From positions 1-64,000 of the forward strand of contig NZ_JBGFSM010000008.1 of assembly GCF_041679265.1 (NCBI RefSeq): a stretch of 64,000 nucleotides of DNA, read 5' to 3'. This document shows positions 45,863 through 54,210 of this stretch, piece after piece (the first letter of the stretch is position 1; every line of letters begins with the position of its first letter). The position numbers and the translations under genes were made by a program. Source of the stretch: Autumnicola sp041679265. Lineage in GTDB: Bacteria; Bacteroidota; Bacteroidia; Flavobacteriales; Flavobacteriaceae. The notes under the pieces were generated by a model that worked only from the letters and a program-made list of their open reading frames with translations, did no database searches and had not been told where the DNA came from.

Positions 45863-46627
45863 CTACAGTTCCTCTACCCGGATAAACCTATTGTCTACTT
45901 TTGCTTTTACCGTGTCCACTTCCGTGAAATAATCAATAATGGCATTCCGTAGCTTATAATTTACCTGGTAAAGTTCCTGCGGATCTTTAAAAAATACCAT
46001 ATTGTCGCCTCCCTGCTGCAGGTAGTCTGAAGTGGCTATATAATAACTAGTGTGGGTATCAATAGGCTCCCCGTTTATCGTGGCTTCGGTGATTTTATAA
46101 TTATCGTTCATTTCTATATGTAACCCGCTAACAGGATGGGCGGTGCCGGCGTCCTCCAGGTATTGCAGCAATTCCTGGACTTTTGACCCGGATAGTTTTG
46201 CGACCACAATTTCATTTTCAAAAGGCATGAGGGCGTAAGCCGAACGGGCGGTAACTTTCCCCTTGTTCAAAGTTGAGCGTATCCCTCCGTAATTCAGGAG
46301 AACCGCATCTATATTGCGACCGGTTCTTTCTTTAAAGACAGGATTAGCCTTTTCCATTACGATATCTGCCATCAGGTTACCCAAAGCCGTGTTTAAATCC
46401 CCTTCATCTTTGGAAAGATTCACGGGATTATAGGCCAGGGTGCTGTCCAGAACTTCATTTAAATGGTCTTTATAGGGTTTAATAAAATTGCTGATCTCGG
46501 AATTGGCATCCAGGGAAGTGTCTATCGCTATACGTTCTCCTTCTATTTTTGCAAAATGATGTCCTGTTTTGCAGGAAAAAACCAGGAAAGAAAATCCCAG
46601 CAGGAAAGCCGGTTTGTAAAATCTCAT
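45863..46627 (-). CDS. 5'-nucleotidase C-terminal domain lipoprotein
   Basis: The 254-residue protein has a lipoprotein signal (LGFSFLVFSC, Cys about residue 19) and the 5_nucleotid_C domain: LGNLMADIVMEKANP, VLLNYGGIRSTLNKG, SAYALMPFENEIVVAKLSG and YYIATSDYLQQGGDNMVFF. In UshA this domain binds the nucleoside. The metal-binding catalytic domain is in the next gene (44914-45822), so the enzyme is split over two proteins with different export signals. A predicted promoter lies at 46645-46652. Confidence 0.92.
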   Translation of the reverse strand: MRFYKPAFLLGFSFLVFSCKTGHHFAKIEGERIAIDTSLDANSEISNFIKPYKDHLNEVLDSTLAYNPVNLSKDEGDLNTALGNLMADIVMEKANPVFKERTGRNIDAVLLNYGGIRSTLNKGKVTARSAYALMPFENEIVVAKLSGSKVQELLQYLEDAGTAHPVSGLHIEMNDNYKITEATINGEPIDTHTSYYIATSDYLQQGGDNMVFFKDPQELYQVNYKLRNAIIDYFTEVDTVKAKVDNRFIRVEEL

Positions 46628-46644
46628 ATAAAAAATTAAAACCG

Positions 46645-46652
46645 CAAAGATA
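46645..46652 (-). promoter_or_regulatory. Predicted -7 element of the split nucleotidase operon
   Basis: The minus strand reads TATCTTTG (exact TAnnTTTG), 17 bases before the ATG at 46627. Confidence 0.5.
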
Positions 46653-46818
46653 AACAGTTTTTACTGATGACTGTTAAGTTTAGGTAAAGCTGGCTTTAGC
46701 TTTAGGATCCTTTTCTTATTTCTGTACAGCTATTTCACAAAAAGAATGAAGGTGTTAAATAATGTAATATCACCTTTTCTGAAATGCTTACGGAGCTATG
46801 GCCTTCGTAGAATTTATT

Positions 46819-46826
46819 TACATTTG
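46819..46826 (+). promoter_or_regulatory. Predicted -7 element of dapA
   Basis: TACATTTG matches TAnnTTTG exactly, 115 bases before the dapA ATG, leaving a leader of about 110 bases. I see no lysine riboswitch core in that leader. Apart from this and the divergent promoter, the 46628-46941 gap shows nothing else. Confidence 0.45.
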
Positions 46827-46941
46827 TGCCCCAATAATTTGAAAAAGCACAACAAGAAATAAGGTTTTGTGGTTTTCAGATAAAGTTTCTGCTTTAACGG
46901 GAATTGGGATTATTATAAATTAAAAATTAGAATTGAATTAC

Positions 46942-47817
46942 ATGGATGCTTTCGTAGGAACAGGAGTTGCACTAATTACTCCCTTTAATGAAGATTTGAC
47001 CGTAGATGTGCCGGCTTTGGAAAAACTTGTTGAAAACCAGGTGCAAAACGGGATAGATTACCTGGTGGTGCTTGGAACCACCGCTGAAAGTGCAACGCTT
47101 ACTTCCGAAGAAAAGGAACTCATAAAAAGCACCGTAATCGCTAAAAATAATGGCCGTTTGCCTGTGGTAATAGGGATTGGAGGCAACAATACGGCGGCAC
47201 TGGTAGAAGAATTAAAATCTTCAGCACTTCAGGGTTTTGATGCGGTACTATCGGTTTCTCCTTATTATAACAAGCCTACGCAGGAAGGGATCTACCAGCA
47301 TTTTAAGGCTATTGCAGAAGCTTCTCCAAAACCTGTGATTTTGTATAATGTCCCGGGCAGGACTTCTTCTAACCTTTTACCTGATACGGTTAACCGTATC
47401 GCAAGGGAAATCCCTAATGTAATTGGCATAAAGGAGGCAGCGGGAGATATTGTGCAGGCCATGCAGCTAATTAGCATTGTTCCGGAAGACTTTCTGGTAA
47501 TTTCAGGCGACGATATGATTACCCTCCCCATGATTCTTGCTGGGGGGAAAGGGGTAATTTCAGTAATCGGGCAGGGTTTTCCTGCGGAATTTTCTAAGAT
47601 GGTAAAGCTTGGGCTGGAAGGAAAATCAAAAGAAGCCTATCAACTGCATTATAAAATTGCTCCTTCCATCAACCTGATTTTTGCTGAAGGGAACCCTGCA
47701 GGGATCAAGGCTCTGCTGGCAAAAAAAGGAATTTGCCAGAACAATCTCAGGTTGCCTTTGGTGAAAGCCTCGGCTGGACTTCAGCAGAAAATTGAAGCTT
47801 TTGCAGACCAATTTTAA
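46942..47817 (+). CDS. dapA: 4-hydroxy-tetrahydrodipicolinate synthase
   Basis: The enzyme is 291 residues from ATG 46942 (MDAFVGTGVALITPF aligns with the family; an in-frame TTG three codons earlier is not needed). It condenses pyruvate with aspartate semialdehyde in the diaminopimelate/lysine pathway. The Schiff-base Lys164 is in GIKEAAGD, the catalytic Tyr135 is in LYNVPGRTS, and GTTAESATL forms the substrate loop. Length normal. Confidence 0.97.
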   Translation: MDAFVGTGVALITPFNEDLTVDVPALEKLVENQVQNGIDYLVVLGTTAESATLTSEEKELIKSTVIAKNNGRLPVVIGIGGNNTAALVEELKSSALQGFDAVLSVSPYYNKPTQEGIYQHFKAIAEASPKPVILYNVPGRTSSNLLPDTVNRIAREIPNVIGIKEAAGDIVQAMQLISIVPEDFLVISGDDMITLPMILAGGKGVISVIGQGFPAEFSKMVKLGLEGKSKEAYQLHYKIAPSINLIFAEGNPAGIKALLAKKGICQNNLRLPLVKASAGLQQKIEAFADQF

Positions 47818-47923
47818 CAGCTCTGGAGGTAAATATTCAAAGCTTATTTTTCACTCGCATACTATTTTCCTTTTTTACAGGTTATACTGTAAGAAAGGAA
47901 TTTTTTTTAGTGCGGAAAATATG

Positions 47924-47931
47924 TATTTTTG
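47924..47931 (+). promoter_or_regulatory. Predicted -7 element of bamD
   Basis: TATTTTTG matches TAnnTTTG exactly, 19 bases before the ATG at 47951. It lies 4 bases before an alternative ATG at 47936, which argues for 47951 as the true start. Confidence 0.5.
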
Positions 47932-47950
47932 CCAGATGTTTTTACAAAGA

Positions 47951-48757
47951 ATGAAAAAAGGGATCTTATTACTCTGCGTCTTGCTTCTGGCATCCTGTAG
48001 TGAATACCAGGATATGTTAAAAAGCAAGGATGTGGGAGAGAAATATGCTTATGCTGAAAAGCTTTATAACGAAGCCAAGGCAGAAGACAGCAATCGTAAA
48101 TTCCGTAAGGCTATACGCCTTTTTGACCAGATAATGCCACAGTTTAGAGGTAAGCCGCAAGGTCAACGGGTAAGTTACCTTTTTGCTGATTCCTATTATG
48201 AAGTAGGAGATTATTTATTATCATCTTTCCAGTTTGAACGTTTTTTACAGAGTTATCCAGATAGTGAAAAGGCAGAAGAGGCTGCTTTTAAAATGGCCGC
48301 CAGCAATTATTATGAATCTCCTCCTTATAATCTGGATCAAACCGAAACAGACAAGGCCATTGTTTTGCTTCAACAGTATTTGGATACTTACCCTGAAGGC
48401 GAATATGTAGAAAAAGCCAATGAAATGGCTAAAGAATTAAGGATTAAACTCGAGAAAAAGGCCTATGAAATTGCCAAGCAGTACCATAAAACTTTAGACT
48501 ATAAGGCAGCTATAGTTTCCTTTGATAATTTTCTTGCTGGCTATCCCGGCTCTCCTTTTAGGGAAGATGCCTATTATTACAAATTTGATGCTGCTTACGA
48601 ATTGGCAATCAATAGTTACTTTCAATTAATGCAGGAGCGTTTGCGGGAAGCAAAAGCTTATGCGGCAGATTACAGGAAATATTATCCTGAAGGAAAATAT
48701 ATTCCTGCGATAGAAGCTTCTTTAGACGATATAAATACAAGATTACAAAATTTTTAA
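47951..48757 (+). CDS. bamD: Outer membrane assembly factor BamD
   Basis: The 268-residue lipoprotein (signal MKKGILLLCVLLLASC) consists of TPR-like helical repeats (YAYAEKLYNEA, FRKAIRLFDQIMP, YLFADSYYEVGDY, SYPDSEKAEEAAFKMAASNY, YKAAIVSFDNFLAGYPGSP). It is the essential lipoprotein of the BAM complex that inserts outer-membrane barrels. The reading frame is open far upstream (to 47792), but the signal peptide and the promoter position support 47951. It heads the conserved run bamD-rpoZ-coaBC-porD-recN. Confidence 0.94.
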   Translation: MKKGILLLCVLLLASCSEYQDMLKSKDVGEKYAYAEKLYNEAKAEDSNRKFRKAIRLFDQIMPQFRGKPQGQRVSYLFADSYYEVGDYLLSSFQFERFLQSYPDSEKAEEAAFKMAASNYYESPPYNLDQTETDKAIVLLQQYLDTYPEGEYVEKANEMAKELRIKLEKKAYEIAKQYHKTLDYKAAIVSFDNFLAGYPGSPFREDAYYYKFDAAYELAINSYFQLMQERLREAKAYAADYRKYYPEGKYIPAIEASLDDINTRLQNF

Positions 48758-48767
48758 TTTTACTAAA

Positions 48768-49094
48768 ATGGATATAAAAAAGATGGATGCACCGGTGAAT
48801 AGTGTTACGTACGATAGAAATGCGATAGATGCACCGACAGATAATATTTACGAGGCAATTTCTATAATCTCTAAAAGGGCCACCCAGATTAATTCTGAAA
48901 TTAAAAAAGAATTACTGGAGAAACTTGATGAATTTGCTACTTATAACGACAGCCTTGATGAGATTTTTGAAAACAAGGAGCAAATAGAAGTTTCCAAATT
49001 TTATGAAAAGCTGCCAAAGCCCCATGCGCTGGCGGTACAGGAGTGGTTAGATGAAAAAATCTATTACCGCAATACCAAAAATTCTGAAGTATAG
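48768..49094 (+). CDS. rpoZ: RNA polymerase omega subunit (Bacteroidota type)
   Basis: The 108-residue product matches the divergent omega/Rpb6-like subunit of Bacteroidota: APTDNIYEAISIISKRATQI contains the NIYEA...SKRA pattern of the omega core helix, and the C-terminal part (PKPHALAVQEWLDEKIYYR) is lineage specific. Its place between bamD and coaBC is conserved in Flavobacteriia. It starts 10 bases after bamD. Confidence 0.85.
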   Translation: MDIKKMDAPVNSVTYDRNAIDAPTDNIYEAISIISKRATQINSEIKKELLEKLDEFATYNDSLDEIFENKEQIEVSKFYEKLPKPHALAVQEWLDEKIYYRNTKNSEV

Positions 49095-49104
49095 ATAAAT
49101 TCTT

Positions 49105-50313
49105 ATGTCTGTATTGAGGGGCAAAAAAGTACTTTTAGGCATTACTGCCGGAATTGCTGCATATAAAACTGCCTCTCTGGTAAGATTATTTATTAAAGCC
49201 GGCGCTTATGTGAAAGTGGTCATGACGCCGGCTGCTAAAGATTTTATTACTCCGCTTACCCTTTCCACCCTTTCCAAAAATGAGGTTTTGTCTTCTTTTA
49301 CTCATGAAGAAGATGAAAATAAAACCTGGAACAGCCATGTAGAACTTGGCTTATGGGCAGATTTTATGCTTATTGCCCCGGCCACGGCCAATACGCTTTC
49401 CAAGATGGCCTCCGGGAACAGCGATAATTTTCTACTGGCCACCTATCTTTCGGCCAGATGCCCGGTGTTTTTTGCCCCGGCAATGGACCTGGATATGTAT
49501 AAACATCCTTCCACAAAGAACAGCTTCTCCACACTTCAGCAATATGGAAATATAATGATTCCTGCAGGTACCGGAGAACTTGCCAGCGGATTAACCGGCG
49601 AGGGAAGAATGGCAGAGCCCGAAGAGATTATTGCCTTTCTTGAAGAACATTTTTCAGCAAAACTGCCTCTCAAAGGAAAAAGGATACTCATCACCGCCGG
49701 CCCCACATACGAAGCTATAGATCCCGTGCGTTTTATAGGAAATCATTCCAGCGGAAAAATGGGTTTTGAGCTCGCGCATCTCGCTGCGGAAATGGGCGCA
49801 GAGGTAATGCTTATTTCAGGACCTACCCATCTTCAGTTAGAAAATGAAGAAATTCAACTTGTAAGAGTGGTTAGTACGCAGGAAATGTTTGATGCGGTAA
49901 ATAGCAGATTTGATGACGTTGATGTGGTTATTGCTGCCGCTGCGGTTTCAGATTATAAACCGAAAATAGTAGCCGATAAAAAGATAAAAAAGTCGGAAGA
50001 GGAACTGAACCTTGAGCTAACTAAGACCCAGGACATCCTAAAGGAATTGGGAAAAAGGAAAAAGCATCAAAAGCTGATTGGCTTCGCTTTGGAAACCAAT
50101 GACGAACTGGAGAATGCCCGCGGAAAACTGCAAAGGAAAAACCTCGATTTTATAGTTTTGAACTCGATGCGGGATGAAGGCGCCGGATTTAAAAAAGACA
50201 CCAATAAAATTACCATTGTTCACCCTAACAGGGAGAAAAATTTTGAATTGAAACCTAAGAAGGATGTTGCCCGCGATATCTTAAATGAAGTAGTAGAACT
50301 TTTTAATGCGTAG
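49105..50313 (+). CDS. coaBC: Bifunctional phosphopantothenoylcysteine decarboxylase/synthase
   Basis: The 402-residue enzyme performs two steps of coenzyme A synthesis. The N-terminal CoaC flavoprotein part has GITAGIAAYKTASLVR, PATANTLSKMASGNSDNFL and PAMDLDMY. The C-terminal CoaB synthetase part starts near residue 188 with ILITAGPTYEAIDPVRFIGN, followed by HSSGKMG, AAAVSDYKP and NSMRDEGAGF. Length is typical. It overlaps the next gene (PorD) by 8 bases. Confidence 0.97.
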   Translation: MSVLRGKKVLLGITAGIAAYKTASLVRLFIKAGAYVKVVMTPAAKDFITPLTLSTLSKNEVLSSFTHEEDENKTWNSHVELGLWADFMLIAPATANTLSKMASGNSDNFLLATYLSARCPVFFAPAMDLDMYKHPSTKNSFSTLQQYGNIMIPAGTGELASGLTGEGRMAEPEEIIAFLEEHFSAKLPLKGKRILITAGPTYEAIDPVRFIGNHSSGKMGFELAHLAAEMGAEVMLISGPTHLQLENEEIQLVRVVSTQEMFDAVNSRFDDVDVVIAAAAVSDYKPKIVADKKIKKSEEELNLELTKTQDILKELGKRKKHQKLIGFALETNDELENARGKLQRKNLDFIVLNSMRDEGAGFKKDTNKITIVHPNREKNFELKPKKDVARDILNEVVELFNA

Positions 50314-51193
50314 CGTTTTAGTATTTTTTATATTGTTTTCAGGCCTTCAGAATATGATGGCCCAGGAACTTAACTGCGAGATTATCATCAATGCAGAGCA
50401 AACCGGCCAGAGCAATCAGTCGGTTTTCAGGACATTGCAGCGGTCACTTACAGATTTTGTAAATCAGAACACCTGGACCAATCTGGAGTATGAAGACCAG
50501 GAGCGCATTAACTGCAGCATGTTTATTACCATAAACTCCTACGACGGGGAGTCTTTTACCGGTAGTATCCAGGTACAGTCCTCAAGGCCGGTTTTTGGAA
50601 CTTCCATGATTACCCCGGTGTTTAATTTTAACGATGAGCAGTTCAATTTTAATTATCGGGAATATCAACCTTTAAATTACAGCGCCAATTCCTACACTTC
50701 CAACCTGGTTTCAGTAATTTCATTTTATGTCTACACCATTATTGGGCTTGATGCAGATACGTTTGAACTTAATGGTGGCACTATTTATTTTGAGGAAGCC
50801 AACAGAATTGTGACCACTGCGCAGCAGGGAAATTCCCAGGGTTGGCGTGCTGCCGATGGATCAAAATCCCGTTACCGCCTTAATACCAATCTTCTTTCCA
50901 ATACCTATGCTGAATTTAGAGAGGCTATGTACCAGTACCACCGATTGGGGCTGGATGTGATGCATAAAGATGTACAGGCAGGAAAACTTGCTGTGGCAGA
51001 AAGCCTGGAAACGCTGGAAAGTATGAATACACGAAGAGCCAATAGTTTGCTTTTGCGTACCTTCTTCGACTCTAAAGCAGATGAGATTGCGCTTATTTTT
51101 TCAGGTGGGCCACCGGTTCCTCTCGCGGCTTTGGTGGAAACCCTCAACAATATCGCGCCGCGTTATGCCAAAAACTGGAACGCACTTCAATAA
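50306..51193 (+). CDS. porD: DUF4835 protein, T9SS protein PorD
   Basis: The 295-residue exported protein (signal ending near LQNMMAQ) opens with LNCEIIINAEQTGQSNQSVF and contains PVFNFNDEQFNFNYREYQPL, SVISFYVYTIIGLDADTF and LLLRTFFDSKADEIALIFSGG, all characteristic of DUF4835. Members are annotated as T9SS protein PorD after the Porphyromonas gingivalis protein; its exact role in secretion is not clear. Translationally coupled to coaBC; recN follows after 62 bases. Confidence 0.85.
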   Translation: MRSVLVFFILFSGLQNMMAQELNCEIIINAEQTGQSNQSVFRTLQRSLTDFVNQNTWTNLEYEDQERINCSMFITINSYDGESFTGSIQVQSSRPVFGTSMITPVFNFNDEQFNFNYREYQPLNYSANSYTSNLVSVISFYVYTIIGLDADTFELNGGTIYFEEANRIVTTAQQGNSQGWRAADGSKSRYRLNTNLLSNTYAEFREAMYQYHRLGLDVMHKDVQAGKLAVAESLETLESMNTRRANSLLLRTFFDSKADEIALIFSGGPPVPLAALVETLNNIAPRYAKNWNALQ

Positions 51194-51205
51194 AACGAAT
51201 TGTTT

Positions 51206-51236
51206 TTGATTCGGAATTTATTCTTAGGTATATTTA
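51206..51236 (+). promoter_or_regulatory. Predicted promoter of recN
   Basis: TTG (51206-51208), 20 bases, then TATATTTA (51229-51236, seven of eight to TAnnTTTG counting the free positions). Spacing is right for the Bacteroidota housekeeping promoter. It lies 19 bases before the TTG start codon of recN. Confidence 0.45.
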
Positions 51237-51255
51237 GGCTCAAATTTATATCACA

Positions 51256-52920
51256 TTGCTTACAGCACTTTCTATAAAAAATTACGCCTTAATTGAAGAT
51301 ATAAAGATTAATCTTCAGCCGGGATTTACAACCATTACGGGCGAAACCGGTGCAGGAAAATCCATAATGCTGGGCGCGCTGGGACTGCTCCTGGGAAACC
51401 GGGCAGATTACGGGGCGATACGAAATTCAGCTAAAAAATGCGTTATCGAAGGCAGCTTTAATATTTCGAATTATAAGCTGAAGGATTTTTTTATTGCTGA
51501 AGACCTGGATTATGAATCCAGCACCATCATAAGGAGGGAAATTCTGCCTTCCGGAAAGTCCCGTGCTTTTGTAAACGATACTCCGGTAAACCTAAATGCG
51601 CTCAATGCTTTGGGAGGCTATCTTATTGATATTCACAGCCAGCATGAAACCCTTAGTTTGGGCAATATCGATTACCAGTTTCAGGTAATTGATACCATTG
51701 CCAAAAATGAAGGAGTTATTATTGAATACAAACAGCACCTTAAGGATTACCGAAAACTGCAAAAACGGGCTGTGGATTTAAAGGAAGAACAGGCGCAGGC
51801 GGCCAAAGAGTATGATTATAACCTGTTTTTGCTGAACGAGCTGGAGGAGGCAAAGCTGAAGCCCGGGATGCAGGAAGAACTGGAGGCGCGGTATGAAGAA
51901 TTGAATAATGTTGAAGAGTTAACAGAGCAGCTTGGCGCCGCGTTCAATAATATTACACAGGAAGAAATAGGAAGCCTGGAAACCTTGAAAGAAGTGCGGG
52001 GAAACCTGTCAAAAATTTCAGCATTTTCACCTACATACGAAAGTTTATATGAGCGCCTGCAAAGCGTGATAATTGAACTGGATGATATTGGGGAAGAAAT
52101 TGCAGCCGCTTTGGAACGTGTAGAAGCCAATCCTGAAGAGCTGGAAGCCACCAATGCAAAACTTCAGCTTATCTACAATCTTCAGAAAAAACATGCCGTA
52201 GGCAGTATAGAGGAGTTAAAAGAAATCCAGGAGGAGCTTCAGAAAAAAGTTTCCGCTAGTGAAAATGCCAAGACCGATCTTTCTGAACTAAACAAAGCCA
52301 TTGCAAATAAAGAAAAAGAACTGGCTGCGGTGGCTAAGAAACTGCATGAAAACCGCAAAAATATAATTCCGCCTTTTATTAAAGAAACCGAAGAAACCCT
52401 TGCTGCACTCGGGATGCCAAATGCCAGGCTAAAAATTGACCTTCAGCAGCAAAAAACTTTTCTTCAGAACGGGCAGGATCAGCTTTTTTGGTATCTGGCG
52501 GCAAATAAAGGCGACGATTTTAAGGAAATGAAAAAAGCGGCTTCCGGAGGGGAACTTTCGCGGATTATGCTGGCCGTAAAAAGTATCCTTGCGGCGCAAA
52601 GCAATCTGCCAACCATCATTTTTGATGAGATAGATACAGGAGTTTCAGGAGATATCGCTCAAAAAATGGGGGAGATCCTGCAGCGAATGGGCAATAACAT
52701 GCAGGTGATTGCCATTACCCACCTGCCACAGATTGCCGGCAAAGGCAACAGTCATTTTAAAATCTTTAAAGAGGATACCGCAGAGGTGACTACTACCAAA
52801 ATTAAACAGCTTCAAATCCAGGACAGGGTAGAGGAGCTGGCCATGATGCTTGGGGGCAATAATATTAGCGAATCTGCCCGTGCACATGCAAAGGAACTGC
52901 TGAATGGTATTGAGTATTGA
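51256..52920 (+). CDS. recN: DNA repair protein RecN
   Basis: The 554-residue SMC-like ATPase acts in double-strand break repair. It has Walker A GETGAGKS (about residues 29-36), two long coiled-coil arms (about 155-350), the signature AASGGELSRIMLA and Walker B TIIFDEIDTGVSG (about 454-466), then ITHLPQIAGKG. The start is TTG (LTALSIKNYALIED is the exact family N-terminus; no ATG is near). The last codons fall in a tattgag microrepeat. Confidence 0.96.
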   Translation: MLTALSIKNYALIEDIKINLQPGFTTITGETGAGKSIMLGALGLLLGNRADYGAIRNSAKKCVIEGSFNISNYKLKDFFIAEDLDYESSTIIRREILPSGKSRAFVNDTPVNLNALNALGGYLIDIHSQHETLSLGNIDYQFQVIDTIAKNEGVIIEYKQHLKDYRKLQKRAVDLKEEQAQAAKEYDYNLFLLNELEEAKLKPGMQEELEARYEELNNVEELTEQLGAAFNNITQEEIGSLETLKEVRGNLSKISAFSPTYESLYERLQSVIIELDDIGEEIAAALERVEANPEELEATNAKLQLIYNLQKKHAVGSIEELKEIQEELQKKVSASENAKTDLSELNKAIANKEKELAAVAKKLHENRKNIIPPFIKETEETLAALGMPNARLKIDLQQQKTFLQNGQDQLFWYLAANKGDDFKEMKKAASGGELSRIMLAVKSILAAQSNLPTIIFDEIDTGVSGDIAQKMGEILQRMGNNMQVIAITHLPQIAGKGNSHFKIFKEDTAEVTTTKIKQLQIQDRVEELAMMLGGNNISESARAHAKELLNGIEY

Positions 52921-52935
52921 GAATTTAGTATTGAG
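52908..52935. repeat. tattgag microrepeat across the recN stop codon
   Basis: TATTGAG occurs three times (52908-52914, 52915-52921, 52929-52935). The recN stop TGA (52918-52920) lies in the second copy. Confidence 0.5.
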
Positions 52936-53135
52936 ATACAGCTATGGAGTGGAGAGTGGAAGGAGGAGAGTTCAGTGCTTCATTGCAGCGTTTAGAGTTT
53001 TTTATTGAATAGTAAATTTGGTTTCTGCGATAGTCTGTGTAATGTGCGGGAAATTTTTTCGTGAATAGTTGAAGTTAAAACTACTGGAAAAGAATGGGAG
53101 ATTACTTTTTGCTCATTATCAGGAAAAGCGAATTT

Positions 53136-53190
53136 CCTCTAACCTCTAACCTCTAACCTCTAACCTCTAACCTCTAACCTCTAACCTCAA
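53136..53190. repeat. Heptamer tandem array CCTCTAA x7
   Basis: Seven perfect copies of CCTCTAA (53136-53184) are followed by a partial CCTCAA. The array lies 28 bases before the -33 TTG of the fabI promoter. The rest of the recN-fabI gap (52921-53277) has purine-rich degenerate sequence and the fabI promoter. Confidence 0.9.
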
Positions 53191-53217
53191 CTGAATCCAA
53201 TTCCTTTTGTAAAAACT

Positions 53218-53248
53218 TTGAACTTTGAAACAGTAACTACTATCTTTA
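53218..53248 (+). promoter_or_regulatory. Predicted promoter of fabI
   Basis: TTG (53218-53220), 20 bases, then TATCTTTA (53241-53248), close to the Bacteroidota TTG/TAnnTTTG promoter, 29 bases before the ATG. Confidence 0.5.
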
Positions 53249-53277
53249 CACGCTAACAACCTTAAAATAGAACAACC

Positions 53278-54102
53278 ATGTCATATAACCTGCTAAAAGG
53301 GAAAAAAGGGATCATATTTGGAGCTTTGGATGAAAATTCCATCGCGTGGAAAACAGCCGAGCGAGTTCATGAAGAAGGCGGCGAATTTGTGCTTACCAAT
53401 GCGCCTATTGCCATGAGAATGGGAAGTATAAAAGAACTTGCCGAAAAGACAAATTCTGAAATTATTCCTGCCGATGCCACTAAAGTGGAAGACCTTGAAA
53501 ACCTCGTGAAAAAAGCGCAGGAAATTCTTGGTGGAAAACTGGATTTTGTGCTGCACTCTATTGGGATGTCTGTAAATGTGCGCAAGGGCAATCATTATAC
53601 CGATATGAATTATGATTTTACTACCAAAGGCTGGGATGTTTCTGCGGTTTCTTTTCATAAAACCATGCAAACGCTTTATAAAAAGGACGCAATGAACGAG
53701 TGGGGAAGCATTGTTGCGCTCTCTTATATCGCCGCACAGAAAGTATTTCCAGATTATAATGATATGGCAGATAATAAGGCATACCTGGAATCTATCGCGC
53801 GTAGTTTTGGATATTTCTTCGGGAAAGATAAAAAAGTGCGCGTAAATACCATTTCACAATCGCCAACTCCCACCACTGCAGGCCAGGGCGTAAAAGGTTT
53901 TGGCGGATTTATTGCCTATGCCGATAAAATGTCGCCGCTTGGCAATGCGACAGCACAGGATTGCGCAGACTATACGGTAAGCCTTTTCTCAGATCTCACA
54001 AAAAAAGTAACGCTCCAAAACCTTTACAACGATGGCGGATTCTCGAATATGGGAGTGAGCCAGCAGGTAATGGAGGCTTTTGAGAAGGATCAAAAAGAAT
54101 AA
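53278..54102 (+). CDS. fabI: Enoyl-[acyl-carrier-protein] reductase (NADH), FabI
   Basis: The 274-residue short-chain dehydrogenase-type enzyme performs the last reduction of fatty-acid elongation. The nucleotide site is GIIFGALDENSIAWKTAE, LHSIG follows the central strand, and the catalytic Tyr-x6-Lys is Tyr160/Lys167 in DYNDMADNKAYLE. The substrate loop and NTISQSPTPTTAGQG are present. Length is slightly above the usual 260. Single gene with its own promoter and a strong terminator. Confidence 0.96.
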   Translation: MSYNLLKGKKGIIFGALDENSIAWKTAERVHEEGGEFVLTNAPIAMRMGSIKELAEKTNSEIIPADATKVEDLENLVKKAQEILGGKLDFVLHSIGMSVNVRKGNHYTDMNYDFTTKGWDVSAVSFHKTMQTLYKKDAMNEWGSIVALSYIAAQKVFPDYNDMADNKAYLESIARSFGYFFGKDKKVRVNTISQSPTPTTAGQGVKGFGGFIAYADKMSPLGNATAQDCADYTVSLFSDLTKKVTLQNLYNDGGFSNMGVSQQVMEAFEKDQKE

Positions 54103-54128
54103 TTTTTTGCTTCGGCATTTACATTTAT

Positions 54129-54196
54129 AAGAGGTTGTTTAAAATTGAAATTTCAAAACAGGAATTTCCAAATCTTTAAACAACCTCTTCTTTTTT
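54129..54196 (+). terminator. Terminator of fabI
   Basis: A perfect 15-base inverted repeat, aagaggttgtttaaa (54129-54143) and tttaaacaacctctt (54175-54189), brackets a 31-base loop and is followed by a T-rich run. The next gene starts 22 bases after the second arm. Confidence 0.8.
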
Positions 54197-54210
54197 CTTA
54201 GATTTACCAG

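Noticed and set aside
46834..46941. Lysine riboswitch in the dapA leader
   Set aside because: The leader is about 110 bases, shorter than the lysine aptamer, and shows none of its conserved core or a terminator.
47792..47950. 53-codon extension of bamD overlapping dapA
   Set aside because: The lipoprotein signal peptide starts at 47951 and an exact -7 box lies at 47924-47931, inside the extension.
53136..53190. CRISPR array or telomere-like end
   Set aside because: The repeat unit is 7 bases with no spacers, no cas genes are present, and normal genes continue on both sides.
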